DNA from: Diphasiastrum complanatum
Lineage: Eukaryota > Streptophyta > Lycopodiopsida > Lycopodiales > Lycopodiaceae
DNA length: 64,000 nucleotides
NCBI GenBank assembly: GCA_029204225.1
Contig: CM055115.1
Coordinates: 9,693,849-9,757,848, forward strand
Direction: 5' to 3'
A program made the translations under genes and the position numbers. Of the stretch, positions 9,835-21,686 are shown piece after piece. Position 1 is the first letter of the stretch, and each line of letters opens with the position of its first letter. The notes beneath the pieces are model-generated. The model was given only the letters and a program-made list of their open reading frames with translations, was not told where the DNA came from and searched no databases.

Positions 9835-10917
9835 CATGTAGGTAGGTAGGGATCTCACTGTTTTAGAGGTCCATATTTCAACTTTGGTTGTGCTAGCCTG
9901 GGTTTTATTTGATATTATCAATTGCTACACATTTGTTATAGCGTCTTTTACAAGTTCTACTCTAGGCTCTAAAGTTAAAGTACAAAGTTGTAGGGCTCAA
10001 AAAACTTCAGTGACCCACCAAGCTTGGTTATGATTAAGTCCATCCACCCAAACTTTGCCAAAAAAGTGGAGGGCTCAAAGCTCCCTAATAAGAGTGACAA
10101 TGTAAACTCTCATTTCTTCACCAAAGAGACGATAAAAAATTTACTTAAATTAGTAATGATTAAGACAAAAAAATAAGCCTAGAAAATATGTGTCTACAAT
10201 TTCATAGTAGAATTTTCTGATCAAAAGCATTGAATTTTAAAATCGACTAGGACCATACATGTTGATTATAATAGCTTTCATGACCAAGGCAACATTGTAA
10301 AGTGTTTTTAAATAGAAATTGTTTCAAGAAAGCTCAAAAAATCGACTAGCTTGTCTCTAAGAAGAGAATAATGTTGGTATGCCTAACGCTTCAGATGATG
10401 TTCACTTATGCTTTTTGTCATTTAGCTCACAAGTCTAACAAACATATCAAACTAGAATCCCAAAAGGAGGTGCTTTGCCCCTAAAATTCTCATAACAATG
10501 GGAAAAAGTAAAAAAACCTTGTAGGATAAATGGTAGAATGAAGAAACAACGTGTAGAACAACGAATCATAAAATACGGACCAATCATAATTAGGTATAGC
10601 AAACTACTTGTGAAGAAAATAACACATACCAAGCTCAGCTATTTCAACTTTTTTGGACACAAAAATCGCCCCTCTTCAATCAGACAACTCTTCAAGTCAC
10701 CTCTTTCTTACTATGTCATTATTCAATCTTGATAGATTCAAATCTCAATTATGTGAATCACATTTGTTGTACGTGTAAATGATTGTATGGATATTATCTC
10801 TTGGTGATCATATGGGTTACATGTCACTAGACATGAGTTTTTTAATGGTTGAATTACACTTGATATAGATTGATGATGAGTCAAACTTGAGTGGGCTCAC
10901 GCTTGATGAAATGGAAA

Positions 10918-11391
10918 TCACATAAATGGATATTAGATCAAAGTGATGATGTATATAGAAACTTTATAAAGATAGGAATAAAAAAAAGGTCATTTAAAAT
11001 ATTGGAAGCACCCTTGTCGTGGATGCTGGAAAGAATAAAAAAAAAGGCATTGGAACTCAAAAGGATTCAACCCAAAAGAAAAAAGGTAAACTAAAATAAA
11101 CATGTGATCAAAATATCTAGCTACTATTGCAGCAAAAATAAAGTTTAATAAAACCTTGTGCAAAAATGTCAGTGAATTTAGCTCATTTGACTATTAAAAT
11201 TATTATTTTCCAACATGATTAGGCATTTAAACTGGAAAGGGAAATTCACTTTTTTTTGGCTGCCTATTTTTGTGTATTATGGAAAGAGCTCGGCATATAG
11301 ATAGGTGAGGCCTAGGGGGGTCAGGACTAGGATTCACATAAATGGATATTAGATCAAAGTGATGATGTATATAGAAACTTTATAAAGATAG
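10918..11391. repeat. 358-bp insertion flanked by a 58-bp direct duplication
   Basis: An identical 58-bp sequence starting TCACATAAATGG and ending AAAGATAG lies at 10,918-10,975 and 11,334-11,391. The inverted copy of the unit (about 50,225-50,285) has it once and no insert. The insert, 10,976-11,333, also occurs in inverted orientation at about 35,040-35,400. It has no terminal inverted repeats or clear poly(A) tail. A duplication this long is not typical of transposons, so a templated filler insertion at a staggered break is as likely as an unknown element. Confidence 0.75.
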
Positions 11392-11799
11392 AATAATGAT
11401 TAAGCGATGACATGTTTTCAACATGTTACTTAGAACTAGTTCCAGATGTAGATAAATAAATGACATGGCACAAAAATTTCAACTTTCTCAATTAGACTTG
11501 TCCTCCTAAAAAAATACAAGATTATATTACGTGGAGATTTCAGTCAAACATGCAAGTTTTAGAGATAAACTTTTAGAGAGAGAAGATGAGTTAAGTGAGT
11601 CCAATGTTTTAGCTCGCATTTGGGTCAATGAATAAAACAAACATACTGACGTAGTCTAGTTGACCAACAAATGAGTATGAATGTCTAGTCAATAGGACGA
11701 TAATCTAAGTTGGCAAATCAATTTTTTTTAGGCTCAACCACTTCACAAGATTTGAAACATATTGTAATTCCAAGAGGGCAAGTCTCAATACTCATTATG

Positions 11800-12190
11800 T
11801 AGTGTTAGTGATTACCTAGGAAGATGCACTTTAATACTTTTACATCAGGTTTACCTCTTTTCTCCTTTGGAATGTGAGCGGAGGCTTTTGTCCAAAAATC
11901 CTCAAGTAACTCATTTTTGGCTTCCTGTTGGTGAATGCTTATTCTAGTTTTAACTTTGGTATCACAATGGTAGGACTCCTATTTTGGAGATAAACTGTGA
12001 TATTGCAAGCTTCAAACAATAATCCCTTTGGTAGCTTTACCTCTACAAGCATGGATCTAGCACTATTATCATTGCAGATAAAAGTATATGCAATGAATGT
12101 ATACATTAGCACGTTGATTTTCTTACACGTAAGAAAAAGACAAGAGCTGATCACAAGTTGCAAAGATCTTCCATCGACAATTGACATTGC
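11800..12190 (-). pseudogene. Copia integrase remnant
   Basis: On the minus strand an 82-codon frame contains ARSMLVEVKLPKG followed by ACNITVYLQNRSPT, the familiar Copia integrase stretch in which the usual FW is degraded. Downstream decayed frames continue the IFG-AHIPKEKRGK-type C-terminal region. The inverted copy lies at 49,435-49,830. It is non-functional and carries no catalytic triad. Confidence 0.75.
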
Positions 12191-12845
12191 ATAAGAACAT
12201 CTATAAATTCATGAATTTATTCAATAAAAGAAAGCCACAAGTTGGGCTTTAGTACAATTGTACAAATGTCTTTCTTCATGAATCTATTTCTATCTATGTA
12301 GTGTAATTTATGCATTTGGGACATTATCAAATCTCTCTTCTTTGCTCTCTATAGCTCTCTATATGTACATCATTAGTGCTGTGGTGCCCCTGTGGGAGTA
12401 CAACATATGGTACTACCAAGGATGCTAAAGATTAACTCCTGTCTGAATATGTACACATGGTAGCTTGTGTAATCACCAGGCAAAATTTGCAAGCCAATCA
12501 ATATCAAAACATCAATTATTGATACTAAATAAAAGGATGCATTGAGGAATTACAAATTAAAAAAGACCCTTTGTAAAGATACTTTTATTTATTTTTCTCT
12601 AGTTTCTACCACCACCCGGCCCAATCAAAATGCACAAATTTCAAATCTACGCAACGTAGCTCAAATAAACTGAAAAATAAAAATATATTACAACAAACTT
12701 TGAAATTTGCGTCGGGCAGCATGGACATATCCCATTGGGTCGCTCTTCCTTCCTGAATCTGCCTGACGACAATACTCCAAATTAAATTTATTTAACTATA
12801 TTGGTTAGTATAATGAAATTTGTTAACTAGACTAGTTACAGTTAT

Positions 12846-12892
12846 AGAAATATAGTATGCATAGTAACCAGAAATATAGTATGCATAGTAAC
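12846..12892. repeat. 24-bp tandem duplication
   Basis: AGAAATATAGTATGCATAGT occurs twice with a 24-bp period. A related pair is present at the matching place in the inverted copy (about 48,730-48,780), so the duplication predates the segmental copying. Confidence 0.7.
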
Positions 12893-12981
12893 TATGACTA
12901 CTGTGGCATTCTCATGAGATTAAATGTGAGACGAAAAATTGAATGGAGTATCATATCAAAGAGATTTTTGGCGCCTAAGCT

Positions 12982-13910
12982 TTGAAAATAGCAATGGCAA
13001 GGAGACCAAGATCTATAGTTGAGTCTGTGATTCTTTACAATGAGAAAGATGACGCTGATAACTGGAAGCCAACAAAATATATGAAGAATTCATGGGTGTT
13101 GCTGCATCCATCCGATCAAAGGGAAATTCTCAACATAAGAAATGGGCAAAGAAGACATACAAATCTTATTGGAAAACAAAAAAATTGGAGTTTAAGACAA
13201 CTCCCACAGGTCACTCTATATCAGAAGTATTAGTACAACAAGTTTATATGCATTCAAAAATAAAAATACAAGATATCAATCCTCATGATCATCAAAAATA
13301 TCACTGTAAGTATATCAAAACATATGCACTCTACTGCAATCATAGGTGTTTCTTTATTGAAGCTCTTCAGATTACGATTTAAATTATTCAACGTATTTCT
13401 TCTTTTCAGATTTATATCCATCAAACATAAGTGAATGAGATCTAGCACACTTGCATGAATATTCGATGTGATTCACTCTGATGTTGTAAAGTTGCAATAC
13501 AGAAGAAGAAGTCCAAAGGTATTTGCAAATAGTGGTATATATTTTTATGAATCTTCATATATACCACAAACAAATGGAGGTTTTGGCAAGCTTGAAGCAA
13601 TTCCGTTGCCAAATTTTCAGAGTGACGAGTGGCCTACTCCTGAAAGTATTGCTTCTGAATCCCTTTCAGATGCAAGCTACTCTTGGATGTTAGAAATGCC
13701 ATGCAGATAAGCACGGATTCGAAAATTGTTCACCTAAGTTGGTTTCTCTCATTGCATATATTTGTTGATTTTTCTCAAGTGCAAGTGTTCGAAGGACACC
13801 AACTTTATTTGTTTCCAAAAATTTATCAGATGAGACTTTGTCAGATCTCATGGATCAAGGCTAGGATAGTGAAACAAATAATGATATAGAATGCAGGATA
13901 AAATAGTTGT
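12982..13910 (+). other. Unrecognised gene-like stretch
   Basis: Three short plus-strand frames (12,982-13,233, 13,092-13,382, 13,468-13,710) read like ordinary protein rather than transposon. They include a phrase rich in Ser and acidic residues, QSDEWPTPESIASESLSDAS. A splice-donor-like CTGTAAGT lies near 13,303 and an acceptor-like CTTCTTTTCAG near 13,410, so fragments of a spliced host gene are conceivable. I recognise no family, and the frames do not join cleanly. The first 60 bases are shared with the inverted copy at about 48,590-48,645; the rest is unique here. It could equally be chance frames. Confidence 0.25.
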
Positions 13911-14161
13911 CAACGATCTTCCGTTATCATATCAAAAACAAATGCTCAGTCTCACATTTAGCTATATGAGATTCAAGAAAACTGATGGTACATGGCTACC
14001 ACTAGATCAAGACTTCCACCTAATCGAGTAGTATCAATATGAAGAAAGCACAAAATACTCTACAAATTGAGTAGTATCAACATGAGGAAGGCACAAAATA
14101 CTTGCTATTTGATCCAATTCATAAGAGATGACCACAACTCGGATTTTGAAGCTAAAAAGCC
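13911..14161. other. Unassigned spacer
   Basis: AT-rich sequence with two near-copies of a GAGTAGTATCAA-ATGA-GAAG-CACAAAATAC phrase about 60 bp apart (near 14,030 and 14,070). I see no gene. Confidence 0.5.
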
Positions 14162-14759
14162 TGTAAATAAAAAAACCATTAGATCTCTCTTCACTCAAAT
14201 GCATTCATCACATCCTAACCCTAACATCTAGTCTAAAGATCCATTTGATCAACCCTAATTAGGGCCAATATCTCGAGATCCAAAAACAATAAGAAAATTG
14301 GTATTTTAAGCTCCCATTTTTTCTCTACCCTATCCATGCACTCTTTGGCCACATTCCAAAGGTACCATTCCAAAGCCAAGTTAATGATTTGACTTAGAAT
14401 AAGGTATCCTATGCTTTTGGCACGTGTGACATCCCACAACATGGCCTCAAAGTCATTTACAAGTGGAAATTATGCAAACTAGCTTGTGTAATTTTAACAC
14501 TCCTCCTCACAACTGTTTGAAGATAACATAGACTTGCTTATCAAATCTAGGGCTAATATTAACTTCACAAATGCAGCTCTTTGAAGTGTTTTAGTGAGGA
14601 TATCACCAACACATTCACTACTTGCCACATGCTCCAAAGATATCTCCTTAGATTGCACCTTTTCTCTCACAAAATGAGAGAGATCTCAATATGCTTTGAC
14701 CTTGCATGGAAGATTGGATTGGTTGCAAGGTGTTGGGTTGGAATGTTGTGATTATAAAG
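14162..14759 (-). pseudogene. Old Copia remnant related to element A: LTR and end of pol
   Basis: 14,162-14,499 is a diverged, internally shortened LTR resembling that of element A. It starts TGTAAA, ends TTTTAACA and contains GGCACGTGTGAC. A polypurine tract follows at 14,500-14,510. From there to 14,759 decayed minus-strand sequence matches the last part of element A pol (end of RNase H). It stops abruptly at the left LTR of element B, and its continuation is not found on the other side of that element. Confidence 0.7.
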
Positions 14760-15414
14760 TGTGAAAAATACAGATCCTAAGTGGATCTAAACTCCAAGAT
14801 CATTGGCTTGAATGCTTGCACTCCAAACTACATAAGCTAGGAATTGGCAACACATTCTATGCTACCTAGAATGCAAAGAACTTGATCAAAAAGCATTTAT
14901 CACAAATGGAAACTTCCATAAACATCAAGTGCGGCCCAAAATAGCATTATACAGTCCATAATACATCAGCCTATCACTTTTGGAAAGCACCTAAGATCAT
15001 ACACAATAGCTTGAAGACAATACACACAACAATGCTCTCAATGGAGGAAGAAACAATGACAATGATCTATTGATCTCAATGAAGCATACAAAAGGTTTTT
15101 CCAACCTATTCTCCACGACTTCCCTACTATTTATGGATGAGGAAGATGACTCTCTCTCCTCTCTCTAGAAGGTACTTGACCCTAGATATTCCCTATATAG
15201 GAAAAATAGCTAAAAATGGCTTATATGACCAAAATACATCAAAATGGTCTCATTTTGAAGGGTATGAAGTTTGACACTTCATCATACTGAAAAAATACAG
15301 TAAATAAAAACATTGTGGCCTGGTTCACACGTGTGAAACTGCAGAACCAAAACTATTTACAATTTTAGCCAATTTAGGCCTCAAACTAGCTAGGAAATGT
15401 TGACAATTTTCACA
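14760..15414 (-). repeat. Element B 3' LTR
   Basis: 655 bp with palindromic ends TGTGAAAA and TTTTCACA. The polypurine tract (minus strand TGAAGAGGGAG) adjoins at 15,415-15,425. CACACGTGTG lies at 15,326-15,335. Confidence 0.93.
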
Positions 15415-18400
15415 CTCCCTCTTCAACATTGGATGCTAGTTTCAACATAGTCTTTGAGCACATTCCAAGATTAGATCTATGCATTAAATATAGGTCCTTT
15501 CCCAATGGTTTGGTGAAGATATCAGCAACACACTCCTTTGAAGAGACATGTTGAAGCTCCACCTCTTTGGCAATGACTTGATCTCTCACAAAATGGTGAG
15601 CAATCTCAATGTGCTTGCTCCTTGCATGAAAAACAGGATTGCTTGCCAAGCTTTGGGCTGAAAGGTTATCACAAAGTATGATTGGAGTCTTCTCTGGTTC
15701 CAGCAAGTGAAGATCCAATAACATCCTCTTGATCTAAAGAATCTCCTTGGTGCATGTTGTTAATGCCTTGTACTCGGCTTCGGTGGAAGATAGAGAGATA
15801 GTTGGTTGCTTCTTTGATAGCCATGAGACCACTCCATCTCCAAGATAGATTGCAAAGGCACTTGTTGACTTCCTATCCATTTGATCACCTGCAAAATCTG
15901 AATCTGAAAATCCACAAAGGTTAGGTGTAGTACCTCCATACAAGATGCCAAAATCTCTAGATCCCGAGATGTATCTAAGTACTCTCTTTCCTAGCTTCCA
16001 ATGAGCCTCACTAGGATCTTGCATAAATTGACTTAGTTTACCAACCACAAAGCTTAGATCAGGTCTTGTGATGGTTAACCATATAAGAGATCCTATTAGC
16101 TTTCTATAGAGAGTAATGTCCTTGAAGGATCTTTCATTACTTCTTGTAGTTAGCTTTACATTTGATTCCATAGGAGTAGAAACAACTTTACAATCTTCCA
16201 TATGAAACCTTTTTAGAATAGAGTTAACATACTTTTCTTGACATATGAATGTAGATTTAGAAGTTCTAATAATCTCTATTCCTAAGATATAATGAAGTTT
16301 ACCAAGATCTTGAATTTCAAACTCTCTTTTGAGTGCCATCTTGATTTCATCTATATCTAGATTGTTACCACCACTTAAGATAATGTCATCAACATAGATC
16401 AAAAGTAAAGTGATATCATTTTCATTCAATCTAAAGTAGAGAGAATGATCATACTCACTCATAACAAAGTTTTGATAAAGTAAGAAGGAATTGAGCTTAG
16501 CATACCAACTCCTTGGTGCTTGCTTTAGCCCATACAAACTCTTTTGGAGATAGCACACATGATTAGGCTCATCATGTGAAACATATCCCTCGAGTTGCTC
16601 CATGTAAATATCATCTTTGCCACGGGTGCAAAGGTCTCATCATAGTCAATACCATATTCTTGAGCATACCCCTTTGCCACCAACCTTGCCTTGTACTTGT
16701 TGATTGATCCATCTTGATTTGTCTTGATCTTGAAGATCCACTTACAACCAATTGCCTTCTTGTCCTTTGGAAGCTTTACCAACCTCCATGTGTTGCTTTT
16801 GATGAGTGCTTGATGCTCATGATCCATGTCTTGGATCCATTCCTTCTTTTGAATTGCTTCACCTACACAAGTTGGTTCATCAAAAGAGGTAAGAAAAGCA
16901 AGGTTAGAGTTGTCCACCACTTGCTTTCCTTTTTCATCATAGGTTAGCCTTGATGGCTTAGCCCTTTGCCTTTGAGTCTTCCTTGAAGTTTGCTTTGGAG
17001 TGGCATCTCCATCTTCATCCAAGACATCTTGCACATCATGATGATTAGTAGGCACATCAACATCAACATCAACAACATTGGAAACATTCTCTTCATGAAA
17101 GATGACATCCCTACTTATGACAACTTTCTTTGTAGAAGGAATGTACACTTTGTAAGCCTTGCTTACTTCACTATAGCCAACAAACACACCCTTCTTTGAT
17201 GAAGGATCTTCTTTAGTTCTATCATCAAGTGTGATATTGACAAAACATGTACATCCAAAGATCCTACAATGCTTGACACTCGGCCTTCTACCATAAAGAA
17301 CCTCATGAGGAGTTTTACCATCCAAGGAAGCACTTGTCCATCTATTACATAGATAGTTAGCACATGCTAAAGCTTCCCCCCAAAAAGACTTAGCAAGATT
17401 AGCATGTAGTCTCATTGCCTTGGCACATTCACAAAGGGTTCTATTCTTCCTCTCGGCCACTCCATTCTGTTGTGGAGTCCTAGGACTAGACATCTCCCTC
17501 TTAATCCCATGTGCTATACAAAAGTCTTTGAACCTATTTGAGGTGTATTCCCCTCCATTATCAGATCTTAAGCATTTGATCTTTGTATTGAATTGGTTTT
17601 CCATTTCATTCTTGAACTTGACAAATGCAGCAAACACTTCATCCTTACTTTTAAGAAGATAGATCCAAGTATACCTACTAAAGTCATCAATGAAAGTTGC
17701 ATACATCTTTGCCCCACCATTGCTTGTTGTACTAGAAGAATGAATATCAGAATGCACAAGTTGAAAAGCTTCTTTAGATCTAGAAGTAGATCTAGAATAA
17801 GCAAGTCTATGAGATTTGGACAAGGCACAATGTTCACAAACACTATTGTTTGCAACAAGACTTTTAGGGAGACCAAGAACAAGCTCTTTCTTTGCCATTA
17901 CCTCCAAAGATTTGAAGTTGGGATGGCCCAACCTCTTGTGCCAAACTTCTTGGTTTGTCAATTGCTCCCTAGCCATACATCCTTCATGATTAGAGATCAC
18001 ACATGCATCAAGCTTGAAAAGTTTACCATGCCTCCTACCTTGAGCAATCAAGGATCCACATTTACTTATCAAACATGCATCTCCAATGAACTCCACATCA
18101 AGTCCTTTGTCAATCATTTGACTTACACTAAGCAAATTCTTAGTGAATGAAGGAATGTACAAAACATTTTCAAGATTTGCTTTCCTATTTGTTGAAAGGG
18201 AAATAGGAATAGTGCCTATGCCTTTGATGTCACATTGACCATCATTTGCAGTGTAGATGATGTTACCTTCTCCCTCATAAGACAATAAGGATGTAAAGTA
18301 TTCCTTATGTCTTGTCATGTGAGATGAGGCTCCACTATCAATCCACCAAGGATCATTATCATCTATGTTGGCTAACAAACTTGAAGTCATAACAAGTGAT

Positions 18401-19263
18401 TCACATGTGTTATGTTCTTCCTCATCTATTGTAAGATTTCCTTGCCTCTCTCCTTGCTCTCTTTTCTTCTTATAACATTCATTTGCAAAATGACCTTTTA
18501 TCCCACAATAAAAGCACTTGAACTTTGACTTATTGTTCTTAGTAGAAGATGAAGAGGAAGAGTGATTATCATGATCAAAGTTACCACCTTTGGACCATTT
18601 CCCTTTGCCTTTACCTTTGCCCTTGAATTTGCCTTTTGTGAAGAAAGCCTCTTCACCTCCACCTTGCAAGGATGCACCATCAAGCTTTGATTGCAACCTA
18701 TGTTCTTCAGCCAATAAGATTTCTTGCAAGTCAACCACACTTGGCAAGACTCTTTGAATGGCAAAACTTTGCACAAGGTTAGCATGTTCATTTAGCAAAC
18801 CATTCAACATAACTTGGACTATTTCACCATCTTTTATGTTCTCATCAATGCATGCTAAATCATCACTTAGGGACTTAACTCTCAAGATAAATGCATGAGC
18901 ACTTTCACCCTCTCTTTGCCTACTAGAAAATATTTGTCTCCTTAGGGTCAATACCCTAGATGTGGACTTTGATTCAAAGAGCTTCTTTAAGGCATTCCAT
19001 GCCTCACTTGCACTTTGACACTTTCCAACTTCCTTGAGAAGTTCATTTGTAACATTCATTTTAATGATATGAAGAGCCCTTTTGGCCTTCTTATCAAACC
19101 TTTGTTGCTCTTGAAGTGTGAGAGGTCTCTCTTCAATTTCTGCAACTATGTCCATGAGTTCATTCAACTCAAGTAAGGACTCCATCCTCACTTTCCAAGT
19201 AGAGTAGTTTGATGAACTCAACCTTTCACTAGACTCTAGCATGATCCCACCATTGGAAGCCAT
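15410..19263 (-). pseudogene. Element B Gag-Pol, broken in RT and RNase H
   Basis: From the start at 19,263: Gag with an SSNYSTWKVRMESLLELNE N-terminus, zinc knuckle CFYCGIKGHFANEC, protease WIDSGASSHM, integrase with HKRLGH, CEHC, HSDIH, RSDNGGEY and GVAERKN, then the start of reverse transcriptase as far as FAPVAKM (912 codons, to about 16,612). There a deletion of about 100 bp between two CATCTT repeats removes the first catalytic Asp region (QLDVSNAFLNG in relatives) and shifts the frame. The next frame (16,603-15,734) resumes with YMEQ, YGLKQAPRSW, YVDD and RNase H SDSDFAGD. A TAG replacing the conserved Trp before IKRMLL ends it at about 15,734, and the last 100 codons follow. The element probably cannot make active enzyme itself but could supply Gag, protease and integrase. 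Confidence 0.9.
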
Positions 19264-20423
19264 GATTCTAATGTTTCTTCAACTTTTAGGTTCTGTCCTA
19301 AAGCACTTAGCACTCACTTTTCTCTCAACAAATGATAGATAAAGAGATCTATGAAGATTTAGGACCCTAAAACACTTCTATCTTGAACCTAGATGGTTTC
19401 CAAGCATAGAAAGGAAGATTGAAACACATGCAACACTTTGCACACACTAAGAATGGATTACAAAATCAAACCAACCTGAACACACTCTTGCTTAAGCTCT
19501 CAAACTTTCCAGCAAGTGACCAAATCAAGTTATGGTGTGAAGAGTTACTTGCATTCTTAGAAAATACCCAAAACTAGGATGCCAAGATTACCTAGTAATG
19601 AACAAACTTGATCAACATATGATCAACACACTAAGATATTGATTCAACCTGTAAAACCACATGTAAACCACACTTCTAAAAGTTTATAAACTCCAGCAAG
19701 TGATAAATACAAGATTTAGAGGTGAATGAATGAGCACACTTAGTGAATCACAAGACTAGCTTCACTATCTTGTCAAATCTTGGTGTTTAGATGTAGATCT
19801 AAGATCACTTCACATGAGAATGTTCCTCAACCTGTTAAGAACCTGAAAACACACTTGCATAATGGTTAACACCTTCCAGCAAATGCTCCAATCAAATTAC
19901 ATAAGGAGAGTTACTTACATGCTCAACAAAGTACACCAAAATTTATGCCAAAATTGATGACAATCTTTACAATATGCTCTTCACAATGGAGCTTACAATA
20001 TGTTCACCCAAAAAAGGGGATCTTTCATCCAAATGGGAGCTTTGCTCAACCTTTAGGAGAATTACAACTCACTCAAAAGAGCATTTGTCATCCACTTAAG
20101 GAGAAGTTTCATCCACTTAAGGAGAGTGTTCATCCAAGAATGGAGATTGTCAACAATAGGATTGAAAAGAACATTGTTAGTATTGAATATGCACAAGCCT
20201 CACAATCACAAATGATTAGGTGTTATGATCTGATCCAAAATAGTTTCTTTTCAGCCTCTGATCTTCAATAGACCTGAAATATGCTTTTGATCCACAAGTT
20301 CAACTCACAAAACAAAGGTTAGTAAGATTTGATCAACAAAGCAATGCAAAATCATGCTAGAACTTGATCAAACATCCAAATATCACCAAAAATGGAATAC
20401 TTACTGTAAATAGAAGCCAACCA
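19264..20423 (-). other. Element B leader with three ~183-bp tandem repeats
   Basis: The phrase CCAGCAAGTG or CCAGCAAATG recurs at 19,509, 19,693 and 19,876 within units that share a CAACCTG and an ACTTGC stretch, giving three diverged repeats of about 183 bp. A 108-codon plus-strand frame at 19,945-20,271 contains short ATCCACTTAAGGAGA repeats and is treated as chance, since it is antisense to the leader. A short repeat-like leader tract may bear packaging or dimer signals, but nothing shows this directly. Confidence 0.65.
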
Positions 20424-20435
20424 GCTCTGATACCA
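20424..20435 (-). other. Element B primer-binding site
   Basis: Minus-strand TGGTATCAGAGC directly after the 5' LTR; complementary to initiator-Met tRNA. Confidence 0.95.
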
Positions 20436-21092
20436 TGTGAAAAATACAGATCCTAAGTGGATCTAAACTCCAAGATCATTGGCTTGAATGCTTTCACTCC
20501 AAACTACATAAGCTAGGAATTGGCAACACATTCTATGCTACCTAGAATGCAAAGAACTTGATCAAAAAGCATTTATCACAAATATGGAAACTTCCATAAA
20601 CATCAAGTGCGGCCCAAAATAGCATTATACAGTCCATAATACATCAGCCTACCACTTTTGGAAAGCACCTAAGATCATACACAATAGCTTGAAGACAATA
20701 CACACAACAATGCTCTCAATGGAGGAAGAAACAATGACAATGATCTATTGATCTCAATGAAGCATACAAAAGGTTTCTCCAACCTGTTCTCCACGACTTC
20801 CCTACTATTTATGGATGAGGAAAATGACTCTCTCTCCTCTCTCTAGAAGGTACTTGACCCTAGATATTCCCTATATAGGAAAAATAGCTAAAAATGGCTT
20901 ATATGACCAAAATACATCAAAATGGTCTCATTTTGAAGGGTATGAAGTTTGACACTTCATCATACTGAAAAAATACAGTAAATAAAAACATTGTGGCCTG
21001 GTTCACACGTGTGAAACTCCAGAACCAAAACTATTTACAATTTTAGCCAATTTAGGCCTCAAACTAGCTAGGAAATGTTGACAATTTTCACA
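20436..21092 (-). repeat. Element B 5' LTR
   Basis: 657 bp; two bases longer than its partner. Holds CACACGTGTG at 21,004-21,013, about 130 bp upstream of the candidate TATA box on the minus strand. Confidence 0.93.
20872..20877 (-). promoter_or_regulatory. Candidate TATA box of element B
   Basis: The sequence CCTATATAGG in the 5' LTR provides a TATATA core in a sensible U3 position. Inferred from sequence only. Confidence 0.45.
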
Positions 21093-21686
21093 TGCAATCA
21101 ATGTGTCGCTCTTTGACAGAATTAGTGTGTCGTCATCATAGACACCAATAATGATTACTTCACTATATACGATCTTTACATTGTAGACCCACTTGCACTT
21201 GACAGTTTTCCTATCTGCTGACACTCGTTTAAGAGTCTAGACTTTGTTATTCTTCATGCAGTCCATCTCGTGTTCCATGGCCTTTATCCATTTGTCTTTT
21301 TCTGGACATTAAACAGCTTCCTGATAGGTTTGTGGTTCACCTCCAAATCCACAAAACTCTTCTGATACAAAAGCTGAGCTGTCTGGTATGTACTTGACAG
21401 GTTGTCTTCTTTCTCTACTAGATCTCCTTGGAGATGGTGCAGGATCAGTGACTGCTTTGTCTTTTTTCTTCATATTGACAATAGAACCATTGTGCGTTGT
21501 AGGTGTTCTAGGTACAGGCTGCAGGTCTTGCTGCTCATTGTTTGAACTGTCACTCAGTTCATTCATAGTTTGAACATCTTGATCTAGATGTTCAAGATCT
21601 GTTCCCTCTTTCGGTGTGGGCAGGTCATAATACTACTTGTTGAGAATCTGGAAGCTGATTGGATCTTCATCAGCCATCGTTCTTCC
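21093..21686 (-). pseudogene. Old Copia remnant, left part (integrase-RT linker and RT)
   Basis: Minus-strand frames give the linker before reverse transcriptase (PSPRRSSRERRQPVKYIPD) and then VKCKWVYNVKI joined directly to YSEVIIIGVYDDDTLILSKS. The middle of the polymerase is therefore missing. The same internal deletion is present in the inverted counterpart at 46,083-46,560, which shows that the two are copies of one defective ancestor. Element C splits this remnant at 21,687. Confidence 0.85.

Larger units (their letters stand above)
9471..13042 (+). repeat. Composite repeat unit, copy 1, right part
   Basis: This matches 48,590-51,800 inverted (about 95% by eye in sampled stretches), and its first 1.2 kb matches 37,076-38,254 in direct orientation. 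Homology to the inverted copy ends after TTCTTTACAATGA at about 13,042. It contains a Copia integrase remnant, an insertion flanked by a long duplication, and a lack of about 107 bp near 10,800 relative to the inverted copy. A hydrophobic 61-codon frame near 10,447-10,632 on the minus strand is present in both copies, but I cannot link it to any protein. Confidence 0.8.
14760..21092 (-). mobile_element. Element B: Copia retrotransposon with chimeric flanks
   Basis: A minus-strand element of 6,333 bp. Its LTRs (655 and 657 bp) differ by about six substitutions and one 2-bp indel. It has a primer-binding site, a long leader and a Gag-Pol that is complete in order but broken by a deletion in reverse transcriptase and one nonsense codon. 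The 5-bp flanks are TAAAG on the left and TGCAA on the right and do not match. The left flank is the pol end of an element-A relative, whereas the right flank is an unrelated Copia pol. This suggests recombination between two element copies or a rearrangement through the element. Confidence 0.9.

Noticed and set aside
19945-20271. 108-codon plus-strand frame as a gene
   Set aside because: It is antisense to the leader of element B, is built partly of short repeats and resembles no protein.
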